Made by a program: the position numbers and the translations under genes
Part shown: piece after piece, positions 1 to 8,057 of the stretch
Numbering within the stretch: position 1 is the first letter of the stretch
Layout: every line of letters starts with the position of its first letter
Notes under the pieces: model-generated
Seen by the model: only the letters and a program-made list of their open reading frames with translations
What the model was told of the DNA's origin: nothing
Database searches by the model: none
Assembly (NCBI GenBank): GCA_023091665.1
Contig: JALJCQ010000012.1
Location: forward strand, 186,001-250,000
Direction: 5' to 3'
DNA length: 64,000 bases
From: Pythium myriotylum
Lineage: Eukaryota; Oomycota; Peronosporomycetes; Pythiales; Pythiaceae

Positions 1-521
1 TGAGTGATGCTTGAGGTGATCATGGTTGAAAAAAAAAACTGAGCTTGAGGCGCACGTCGCTCTCTGAGAACTAGGGGTGGCAACTTGTGCGATTTCTCGG
101 TGGTGCAAGAAACAGGTGATTCGAAACACTGCTGGTACTGTAACTGGAAAGATCAGCTGCATGAAAGAGCAACTTTGCTTCCTTTATAACCTCTCGAATT
201 CGCTTACGTCGTTTTGCCGCCGTTTTTTATCTTTTATTGATCTTTTATTAGCGTGTTTACCCAAATTGAGCACCCTCCCCAAATAAAGGTTCGCCTGTTT
301 TGAGCACCCTCTCGTGGGGTCCACACCATAAATACAGTACCCCCATATAGTGGCCCCTAGAAACGACGCACAGGAGAACATCTTGCTCTTGCCGTGCCCT
401 CGCGCTTCCTCTCGCTTTCCTTCTTCCGCTCTTGCCATGCCAGGCCAACGCAAGTCGATCGACATCGCGAGGAAGAAGGAAGCAAACGAGTGGATCAAGA
501 CACACGAACCCCAAACCATGC

Positions 522-602
522 ATACTCGATGATGATGAAGATGAAGTCTATTGAGCGCAATATATTATATTATATTACATCATCTTCATCATCATCGAGT
601 AT
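522..602. repeat. Perfect 22-bp inverted repeat (hairpin)
   Basis: Positions 522-543 are the exact reverse complement of 581-602, with an AT-rich loop of 37 bases between them. The arm is built of GAT/ATC triplets. Confidence 0.85.
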
Positions 603-611
603 CCATGGTTG

Positions 612-860
612 GGAGTATCCATGGTTTGGTAGCACTGAGCTCCAGCTATTAGGGTACATAATATGCTGTTAGGATACATGTTATGTACCCTAGTAGCTGG
701 AGCTCGGTGCTATCTGGGATTACCGTGGGTCAGGCTGGCTGGCAAGCCTGGGATGTAAGTCGGAGGCGAGCAGCTGGGGCAGGTATGTGTGGCAGTCCTG
801 TCGATGGGGTGGCGGACATGGCTCGTGGATTGAGCGTCCGCCGCAAACCATGGATACTCC
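612..860. repeat. MITE-like unit bounded by 16-bp inverted repeats
   Basis: GGAGTATCCATGGTTT at 612-627 is the exact reverse complement of 845-860, giving a 249-bp unit. A near copy of the left end lies immediately upstream (598-611), so the left boundary is partly duplicated. No coding capacity and no clear target-site duplication were found. The MITE reading is an inference from the inverted ends only. Confidence 0.35.
630..712. repeat. 36-bp imperfect inverted repeat (hairpin)
   Basis: Positions 630-665 pair with 677-712 with three mismatches around an 11-base loop. The arms carry GAGCTCCAGCT and AGGGTACATAA. It lies inside the 16-bp inverted repeat pair at 612-627 and 845-860. Confidence 0.8.
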
Positions 861-1916
861 AACACCGAGCGGAAGCTCCTGCGGGCAAACTGCATTTCTG
901 CGCGACATTAATGTGGTAGAGTGGGTCAGCAAAATCACTGCACAGCGACTGCTTGTGACAGCTGACCACTCGCCAACAGGCCTTCAGATTCTTGGTGCTA
1001 GTGAGCTACCAACAGACGTTACACCCCACGAAAGTCGCTGTGGGGGTGAACCGTGGGCGCTCTGGTATCGAAGTCGGGGGAGGGGAAGCCAGAGGGTCGT
1101 GAAGCCTCTGGGGTCGGCCAGCTGAGCTCCGCGAGGAGACCGTCTCGCAGAGTTAGGCCGGGGGTCGTACCGGGCCGAGAAACACGTCTGCTCAACACGC
1201 AGGGGCTCGGAGTACTTGTGCGCAGCCGATGAGACGGCTGCGGCTTCCTTGGGGCGTGAGATCTGCTAGTGCTCAGCACTAGAGACCGTAACCTTGCCTT
1301 GTCGTGGCGGGGGGACGATCCCACCGGCGCACACGAGTGTCCTTGTCCTTGATGCAGCCGACGCCGCTGGCAGTCTTGCCCCAGCGCTTCAAGTCGGCCG
1401 CTTGAGAGTCGTCGGCTTTCCCTGACAGCAATAGCCAGGTTCCACCGGGGTCTTCTTTAACGTCACCTCCTGGTGGTGACGGCGAGCCTTGATGCGACGT
1501 TCCTTGCCAAGACGACGCGGCTTGCTTGCGGGCTTGGCGGTGTCTATTACCTTGGTCTCATCAGCTGATCTAAGTACCCCTACGCTAAGTTCGGCTGCCC
1601 TAAGTTCGCTACCGGCTCTACACCCATTACTACTGCTGAATACATGCACTTTTTCTGCCGATTCAGCCAGTATCCTGCCGATCATCCCCCTTGTATCCAG
1701 GTGATGACTGCGGCTTTCGGCTACGCAATCGACCCCATTTTAGCCAATCGGCTATGGGATGGCACAATCGTCTCAGTATCGGTTCCGCCGGAAATACCGG
1801 CGGCTGATACCGAGTATAGTAATAGTATGAGTTAGTCTGGAGCCTCCTACGGTACTACCCAGAGTCTCTGCCTATCACCTCGGTCTAGTGCCCTAAAATT
1901 CTCGGCCGCTTTACCA

Positions 1917-2145
1917 CAGTCCCTGTTCCGTCGTCGAGCCCTGGTAAGCCGATCCCGGGCAAGCCTGCTCCGACGACGCCTGCTCCGAAGCCTGCTCCGA
2001 CCACGGCGAAGCCGACGCCAGCTCCGACCACGGTGAAGCCGACGCCAGCTCCGACCACGGTGAAGCCGACGCGCTCCTACGCCTACACCGACGACAGTGA
2101 AGCCGACGCCTCCACCGACGACAGTGAAGCCGACGCCAGCTCCAA
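1917..2145 (+). pseudogene. 5' remnant of secreted Pro/Thr-rich protein gene, interrupted by gypsy-1
   Basis: The DNA matches the repeat body of the intact gene at 19849-23046 (PGKP and [12 protein letters not shown] units). The match begins abruptly at 1917, so the promoter, signal peptide and N-terminus are absent. Near 2070 two bases are missing relative to the intact repeat, which throws the rest out of frame (it then reads SEADAS instead of TVKPTP). The match stops at the 5' LTR and resumes at 16024 after the 3' LTR. The last four bases before the element (CCAA) equal the first four after it. The gene copy was therefore probably already dead, or has decayed since. Confidence 0.75.
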
Positions 2146-2997
2146 TGTGGTGATGTGGATTGAAGGAGAGAGGCCGCGGTCTCTCACCACCGTCTACCCC
2201 GTGGATCCGACGGTTAAACCGTCCCGCAGGAGCTCCGGTTGGGGATCCAGAGGGCCCTAATGTCCCTCGTTGTGGGTCCCGAGTCTCAGAAGGAAAGGCG
2301 AAGTTTAAGCTAGACTAGGCTAATTAGGCTAATATGTAGGGTACAGGTAGTAGGCGTAGGGTAGGTGCTGGATCTCGTGTCTCATGGTCTGATTTTGTGT
2401 GGAACACTCGGATCCGGGGTTAAAACCGGATTTATGTGGACCACATAAGTTGGGTCCGGACACGTGTCTGGCCGATAACAAACAAGTTGCGATTTTCCCC
2501 CCTCAAGCTCAAGTCCCCGGGCCAAGCGGCGATCAAGAGGGAAGGTCAGAGGCACGCGTCTGCTGCGGTCAAGGTCAGGAGAACCCAGCGCGCCCCCCGC
2601 CTCGTGCAGCTTCAACCCTCAAGTCCCGTGGGTGGCAAGCAGCCCACGTTAAAGTTCCAGTGTCCCGAGACACTGTGGGAAGGTCAAGGTCGTTTTCAAG
2701 GTCGGATCCAAGCCTCGCGGCGCGGATCCCGTGTCAAGTCCTGCCGGTCGCGCTACGCACCGGATCCAGGCCACGCCGCGCGTGTAACCGCTGCGGGGCC
2801 TCTCTTCCGCTCAAGGCTCAACGGATCTTGTCTTCTCCGCGCTTGCAACGCGGGATCTCGAGTCCACGGTCCCAGAACGGGTACAAGACCAAAGAACTGG
2901 GGCGTTTGTGTCCAGGGTGCGGTTGTTACCGAATCCTGCACAGACGCTGACGTGGGAAGCGCCCAGCAAGAGTAATTTTGCTGCCCGCTACACCACA
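2146..2997 (+). repeat. gypsy-1 5' LTR
   Basis: This is an 852-bp direct repeat of 15172-16023, with TG...CA ends and a 5-bp inverted terminus (TGTGG/CCACA). It differs from the 3' LTR at one position (T2561). It carries six GGATCC sites. An open frame crosses it, but that frame is not domain-bearing and has no meaning as a gene. Confidence 0.95.
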
Positions 2998-2999
2998 AC

Positions 3000-3017
3000 T
3001 GGAGCGCGAGACCGGGT
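3000..3017 (+). promoter_or_regulatory. gypsy-1 primer binding site (putative)
   Basis: TGGAGCGCGAGACCGGG begins two bases after the 5' LTR. Read as the complement of a tRNA 3' end it gives CCA, a discriminator U, a 7-base acceptor strand and a GC-rich T-stem, so its architecture fits a tRNA primer. The isotype was not identified. Confidence 0.6.
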
Positions 3018-3059
3018 CTTGCGTTTTGGACCGTGTTCGTTCCGGATCCCTCAGTTACG

Positions 3060-5360
3060 ATGTCGTCTGAGGTGAAGATCAAGGTTGAGCCCGGAACTCT
3101 TCCACCCGACGTGGCTGGATCCGTCGGTGTCGGAACTATTGCTAGATCCGCCAGTGGAGAGCGTCGGGGGGTGCTCGAAGCTGAACAAGAACCAAAGGTC
3201 AAGGTGGAGCATGACGCTGGCGAGCGCACCATTGAGCGCACTCTCAGCTTCAGTAGTGAGGAAACCAAGGCCGAAGATGTAATTCCCCCCAAGTCCAAGC
3301 AGATCTCCAAGCGGATCGAAGCCAAGAACGCTCAGGCAGCCAAGCGTGCCGCGGATCGCCGGTCCAGTGCTCGCCAAGGTGCCTCAGGGGCTAGATCTGG
3401 CGATGGATCTGCTCAAGAGGTCGTAGACAACGTGGATTCAGGGCCTGAAGGTCCCTACGTCCCGGATCTGGTGTCTCCGTACAAGGCCACGCACTCATCT
3501 GTCATCATCTGGAACGCTGGTCAGCTTGCAAACCTCACGAAGTCGCACAAGATCTTGAAGCCGCTCAGGATTCGGCTTCCTCCAAGGATCTGGGGCCCTG
3601 TGCCGAAGCCAGAGTTCGAGAACATCGTCGGAGAAGACCGTGATCTGGCCATGAGCTTCATCGTGCACACGCTTCTGTGTGGTGGCTTTGGTGTCAAGCA
3701 GTCGGATCTATCGCTGACCGCCGATGGGGCGCCGTACTACCACGCTTTCACGTTTGCCGAGCTTCGTGGCGTCGGTATGGCGGTGTTCAACGCGCTAGCC
3801 AACTTGGTTGGGTCGATTCTGTCGAACTTTACCCCTCGTGTGGCCGCCAGCCACGCTGGATCCGACCTGGGGTCGCTCACGGACCGTCTCGCTGAGGTTG
3901 CGGTGCAGGATCCGTACTCTACACCCGTCAAGATCGAGAATTCGCATGATCTCGACGTTGTCATGGAGTCTGTGCAGCGGATTCCCGCTCCAGAAGGCCG
4001 TCCGAAGGCTATCCGCGTGTCTACGGTCGAGGATCCGCGTGCTGCACGCCCGATGTTGCCAGGTCATACTCTGATCTCGGTCAAGTCGAAGGATCAAGTC
4101 GATCGTGAGAAGGAAGAGAAGCGGAAGTCGAAGCCCAAGAAGTCCAAGGCGAAGCCCAAGTACGAATCCGGATCGGGGTCCGACGACGACGGCGAAGACC
4201 CATACGACGAGATCTACCTCGGTCAAGACTCGGATGACGAACGCTATCAAGCTCCCGTCATCCGTGCCGCGTCCACGATGGAGATCGAGAACTTCTCAGG
4301 ACGTGACATGGATGCCGAGCGAGCCAAGGCTTGGATCCATCGTCTGTGTCGTAAGGGTCGTATGGATCGCCTCTCACCACGTGAGATGAGGGATCTCTTC
4401 TCGGATCGACTCACTGGAGGTGCTAAGAGCTGGTACCAACAGCTTCCACAGAAGATCACTCGCGACTGGTCTTCTACGGTCGACGAGTTCATGTATCAGT
4501 ACTGTGAGATCGGCGTCAAGCCGGCCGAGCACTACTATACCATGACGCGGCGCGACGGCGAGTTGCCCATTGAGTATCTCTACCGCCTCAATGTCGCTGC
4601 CAAGAAGGCCAAGGTTCAGATTCGGGGCCGGATTGTGACGGAGAAGGCTCATGTGAATCGCTTCGTTCGCTCGGTTGATGACGAAGATCTGGTGCGAAGC
4701 CTCTCTCTGCAGCGGATCCGCTCGGTCGATGAGCTTGAAGACGCGTTGAAGGAGCTAGCACGCCATACTCGGCGTCCACAGGGGCGTGAGCGTGATTCCG
4801 ACGCGCGGATCCCGGCTCAGAAGAACTTCGCATCGTCCAAGACGTCATATCCTGGTAAGAAGCCTGCCTCGGAGCCTGGATCCAAGGTTAGACCGATCCC
4901 TGTGAAGAGTGTACGATGGCCGCCAAAGGGGGCGACTGTTAGTCGCTCGGATCCCCGGAGCAGCGATAGTGAAGGCGAAGATCAAGGCGATTATGGGTCT
5001 GGTGACAGCGATGATGCTGGATCCAGCGACGAGGATCGTTATGAGGCTCGTCAGGTTGCTGTGGTCCAAGAATCTACCGATCCGAGCTCTCGCGGTCACG
5101 GTAGACCAAGATCCCCGTGCACGATTTGCGGATCCGAGCGCCACAGTGATGCCAACTGCTGGAAGAATCTCCGTTGTGATCGCTGTGATCGCATGGGTCA
5201 TCCTTCGGATCGGTGCCGAGAAGTGTGCAAGGCTTGTGATCAAGTCCATGCGAAGGGAGAGTGCGCCCTCGAGGCCCTCTACAACAAGCTCGCCGCTTGG
5301 TACAACCCTTCACGCCATGCCGGACTTCTCCCACCTGAAGTCGAGAAGGCTTTAAACTAG
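3060..5360 (+). CDS. gag: gypsy-1 Gag polyprotein
   Basis: This is a 766-residue Gag-like protein. The start is the first ATG of the frame at 3060, 62 bases after the LTR; the frame is open slightly upstream but without an ATG. The N-terminal third is charged and Lys/Ser-rich. The middle, around residues 420-570, resembles the retrotransposon Gag fold (tryptophan-containing helical segment with AKSWYQQLP). The C-terminus carries zinc knuckles: CTICGSERHSDANC and CDRCDRMGHPSDRC fit C-x2-C-x4-H-x4-C, and CKACDQVHAKGEC is a variant with x3 before His. It ends at TAG 5358-5360, directly behind a TTTAAAC slippery heptamer, so a Gag-Pro fusion by -1 frameshifting is likely. The frame is intact, unlike pol. 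Confidence 0.9.
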   Translation: MSSEVKIKVEPGTLPPDVAGSVGVGTIARSASGERRGVLEAEQEPKVKVEHDAGERTIERTLSFSSEETKAEDVIPPKSKQISKRIEAKNAQAAKRAADRRSSARQGASGARSGDGSAQEVVDNVDSGPEGPYVPDLVSPYKATHSSVIIWNAGQLANLTKSHKILKPLRIRLPPRIWGPVPKPEFENIVGEDRDLAMSFIVHTLLCGGFGVKQSDLSLTADGAPYYHAFTFAELRGVGMAVFNALANLVGSILSNFTPRVAASHAGSDLGSLTDRLAEVAVQDPYSTPVKIENSHDLDVVMESVQRIPAPEGRPKAIRVSTVEDPRAARPMLPGHTLISVKSKDQVDREKEEKRKSKPKKSKAKPKYESGSGSDDDGEDPYDEIYLGQDSDDERYQAPVIRAASTMEIENFSGRDMDAERAKAWIHRLCRKGRMDRLSPREMRDLFSDRLTGGAKSWYQQLPQKITRDWSSTVDEFMYQYCEIGVKPAEHYYTMTRRDGELPIEYLYRLNVAAKKAKVQIRGRIVTEKAHVNRFVRSVDDEDLVRSLSLQRIRSVDELEDALKELARHTRRPQGRERDSDARIPAQKNFASSKTSYPGKKPASEPGSKVRPIPVKSVRWPPKGATVSRSDPRSSDSEGEDQGDYGSGDSDDAGSSDEDRYEARQVAVVQESTDPSSRGHGRPRSPCTICGSERHSDANCWKNLRCDRCDRMGHPSDRCREVCKACDQVHAKGECALEALYNKLAAWYNPSRHAGLLPPEVEKALN

Positions 5361-5400
5361 AACGCTCGCTAGCTCGGGGGCTAGTGTGCGCCGAGCGTTC
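5351..5400 (+). promoter_or_regulatory. -1 programmed ribosomal frameshift signal (gag-pro)
   Basis: T TTA AAC at 5351-5357 is a canonical X XXY YYZ heptamer in the gag frame and is followed at once by the gag stop TAG. A -1 slip enters exactly the frame that is open into the protease. Downstream, GAACGCTCG (5360-5368) pairs perfectly with CGAGCGTTC (5392-5400), and CTAGC (5369-5373) pairs with GCTAG (5380-5384), giving a strong stem. The spacer is short (2 nt to the outermost base pair), so the lowest pairs may be open on the ribosome. Confidence 0.75.
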
Positions 5401-6020
5401 ACCCGTCGCTTACAGTGATGTAGGCAAGAAGGGAACAGTTAAAGCTAATACATTTGTTGACGCTGAGACTGGTGTGGTGGTAGTCAAGTCGGATCCAAGT
5501 CCAGTGGTGGACGAGTTCGATCGATCGTCTGTGAAGAAGGCCATGAAGATCCAACTTCGTCCTCACGAGAGGAAAGGATGGTGGAAGTCGGTGAAACCGG
5601 AGCAATGGACCTATCGGGCTAAAGCTCTGGCCAAGATCAACGATACAGGGGCGAAGGTGCTGTTCGATACAGGGGCGGAAGTCTCTCTCATCAGTTCTAG
5701 CTTTGCGCACAAGCTAGGAGTGAAGATCGACAGTTCTAAAGCCGAGGTATGTGAAGGAATCGGTGGATCCCAGTACCAGACCGACGGATCCTGTGTGGTG
5801 AAGCTGACTCTGGCGAATGAGCTCGTCTAAGAACTCACGCTCTTGGCTGGTCCGATGGAAGGACAGGATCTGATCCTGGGTCTAGACTTCATGACAAGGA
5901 CAGCCGTTCGTGTTGATGCCGCAGACGGATCCGTTTGTCTGCCTGGTGATGTCTATGTGCGGTTCGAAGGGCGTCGACAGCTCTTGAGTATGCAAGGCCG
6001 ATCTACCCGGATTCAGTTCG
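5360..6020 (+). pseudogene. pol: gypsy-1 protease region, interrupted by a stop
   Basis: This frame lies -1 relative to gag. It encodes a retropepsin-like domain: the active-site motif FDTGAEVSLIS lies near 5663-5695, and the conserved C-terminal loop DLILGLDFM near 5869-5895. An in-frame TAA at 5828-5830 separates the two halves; CAA to TAA is the simplest explanation, because the frame continues with good similarity on both sides. Near 6000-6025 the coding potential moves to another frame, which continues into the long linker before RT. As it stands the protease cannot be made as one chain without read-through. Confidence 0.75.
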
Positions 6021-6024
6021 GATC

Positions 6025-8037
6025 TTGGATGTTGGGGCGTCAGTCGACGTCAAAGCAGGTCGTCACAACGATCAGGTTCTCTGGATTCGGCGAGATCCAA
6101 CGTGGGTTACGTCTATTGTGCACTCACAGGCTGGAATTCCCATTATCGTTCGCGTAACGAACGTTTCTGACAAAAGGATCCGACTCAGTACGCTCGATTT
6201 GGTCGGAGTGTGGATGTCGAGAGGTTCTGTGCCAAGGAAGCCGGGTTTTGTCATGAATGGGTCGCGGAGGAGTGCTGAGTGGAAGAATCTTGCGTATTCT
6301 GCTACACAAGATCAGGACGAAGAGGATTTACCGATGGAATCGGTGGATACTACTCACATGGTCGAAAGACGCGAGTATCCTGCTCCTAAGAGTATTCTAC
6401 GACGTGATCCTAACCAGATCCGCGTTCTAGGTCGCCAAAAGGAGGCTCAAGACGAAGGAGAGGCCGGTTCTGGGCTTTCGATGCAGTCAAGACTGTCGAA
6501 GCAGTCGAATCCGACGTCTGTCAACTCGGATCTCCAACGTAGTAACCAGGATCTGAGCCTAGAAGCCGCAAAAGTCGCTTCAAGATTTGATTCTGCGGTC
6601 GACAGGGGCGATCTGACTCTTAAAGACGTGGATCTCGAGGATCGCGGTGTGGATCCATCGCTAGCGGGTGTTTCTTCCACTCCGGATGGTCGTTTGTGTG
6701 CTTTGGACACTGATTCGGTGGTCAAAGGAGTATATCCGGCTGGATCTGACGGTACGCGAAAAGAAAACCCCATAAATTCATCGCAGAGTATTTCTAATGC
6801 GGCCTCAGAGACTCGAATCTCACCTCACGTCCAAGATTCTGCGCTTGGTGCTGCTATTCTTACGGTTTCTGATCCTCTGAATGACTTAGCGTCCCATTCT
6901 GGCTCGGATCCCCGCCTCGGAGCGATGAATCGGCCTTTTGGTGGAGTTAACGTGGCGAAAAATACTCAGATCCCTGTCAAGAAGGTCGATTTCGCCGTCA
7001 AGGATGCTCATCTAGCTGGATCCTACGTGGATCTTGCGTCTAGTGTCTCAAAGACTTCGCATGAGTACGTTCCTGCTGCCTCAGAAGGCCAAATCCATGC
7101 TCAGGAGGAAGATCCATCACTCAAAGACGTTGATTTGACTATTTCCGAGCTCCAAGGGGCCTCATCTGCAATTTCCGGTTCGGATCCCACTGTTCCAGCC
7201 GTAGTTCATCATCATGCAGGTGTTGTTCCGTCTTCTAGTGCTCAGATCCATGATCCAGACGGTGATTTTATTGCTTGTGACGTTCAAGAGGGTGTATCGG
7301 CTGTGAATCAGGTGTCCAGCGGTGTTGATTTGCTCGAAAGGTGCTTAAGATCGACTTCGGAGGTTGAATTCCCCGTTGCCAGTGCGGATCCGCACATTCG
7401 AGAGGCTCAGCAATCGGATCCCAACGTTCAGAATAATATTTCGGTGCTTAACTGTGTGGATCCGGCGTTTTGCAACTCAGATCTGTCGTCTTATGACTTA
7501 ATCGAGGCCTCCGAGGTCCCACGTATCATGCTTGTGTCGAAAGTAACGGACCTCGACCTGGATCTGGCCGGCGCAGTTGATGAAGTAGTGATTATCGAAG
7601 GTTCTGATCCTCTGGTGGAGGATTTAGAAGCAGGGTTTGCAGTTTTACCGGATATCGGTCATGGATCCGATGGTGAGAGCCGGAATCCGCTCCGAAAGGA
7701 AGATCTCAACGTCGGAGACCCGTCTGTCAGCTCTATGGAGGATCTGGATCGTCTCAGGGATATTATTTGGCGTAGATCCCAGGTTCTGATGGGCAAAGGC
7801 GATGCTATGCCGCCGGCAGCCAACAGCGTCATCTGTGATATTGATGTCGGCAATGCCAAGCCAGTGGCTCAGCCGGTACGCAAGGTCCGCCCAGAATTTC
7901 TGGAAAAGCTGTTTAAGTTGCTCAAAGGTCTGCTTAAGAATGGTCTGATCCGTCCTTCGAAGTCTCCGTGGGCCTCGCCGATCGTAATCATCAAGAAGAA
8001 GAACGGAGAGATTCGACTCTGTATTGACTACCGGTAG
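6025..8037 (+). CDS. pol: gypsy-1 Pol: protease-RT linker and start of RT (broken)
   Basis: This is a 670-residue open frame. Roughly the first 590 residues form a long, poorly conserved linker rich in Ser-Asp-Pro, partly because GGATCC sites translate as DP or GS. The last 70 residues are the start of reverse transcriptase: a gypsy-type fingers region (LIRPSKSPWASPIVIIKKKN) ending at CIDYR. There the frame hits TAG. One base appears to be missing in a G run at about 8035, because the expected RT continuation is found in the next frame with no gap. Such a long linker is unusual among Ty3/gypsy elements. Confidence 0.75.
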   Translation: MDVGASVDVKAGRHNDQVLWIRRDPTWVTSIVHSQAGIPIIVRVTNVSDKRIRLSTLDLVGVWMSRGSVPRKPGFVMNGSRRSAEWKNLAYSATQDQDEEDLPMESVDTTHMVERREYPAPKSILRRDPNQIRVLGRQKEAQDEGEAGSGLSMQSRLSKQSNPTSVNSDLQRSNQDLSLEAAKVASRFDSAVDRGDLTLKDVDLEDRGVDPSLAGVSSTPDGRLCALDTDSVVKGVYPAGSDGTRKENPINSSQSISNAASETRISPHVQDSALGAAILTVSDPLNDLASHSGSDPRLGAMNRPFGGVNVAKNTQIPVKKVDFAVKDAHLAGSYVDLASSVSKTSHEYVPAASEGQIHAQEEDPSLKDVDLTISELQGASSAISGSDPTVPAVVHHHAGVVPSSSAQIHDPDGDFIACDVQEGVSAVNQVSSGVDLLERCLRSTSEVEFPVASADPHIREAQQSDPNVQNNISVLNCVDPAFCNSDLSSYDLIEASEVPRIMLVSKVTDLDLDLAGAVDEVVIIEGSDPLVEDLEAGFAVLPDIGHGSDGESRNPLRKEDLNVGDPSVSSMEDLDRLRDIIWRRSQVLMGKGDAMPPAANSVICDIDVGNAKPVAQPVRKVRPEFLEKLFKLLKGLLKNGLIRPSKSPWASPIVIIKKKNGEIRLCIDYR

Positions 8038-8057
8038 TCAACGCCCTGACGGTACTC

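Larger units (their letters stand above)
1..1916. other. Region without a confident gene
   Basis: No open frame here has a recognisable domain or convincing codon usage. The stretch contains two strong hairpins (522-602 and 630-712), a pair of 16-bp inverted repeats (612-627 and 845-860), and short palindromic stretches around 1740-1810. It probably holds decayed repeats. It ends where similarity to the secreted proline-rich gene family begins. Confidence 0.5.

Noticed and set aside
437..532. 32-codon frame resembling a transposase N-terminus
   Set aside because: It is too short and the similarity rests on one helix-like stretch; kept only as a remark on the MITE-like unit.
2399..2975. 179-183 residue frames in the gypsy-1 LTRs (also 15425-16001)
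   Set aside because: They are inside LTRs, identical in both copies because the LTRs are identical, and have no domain.
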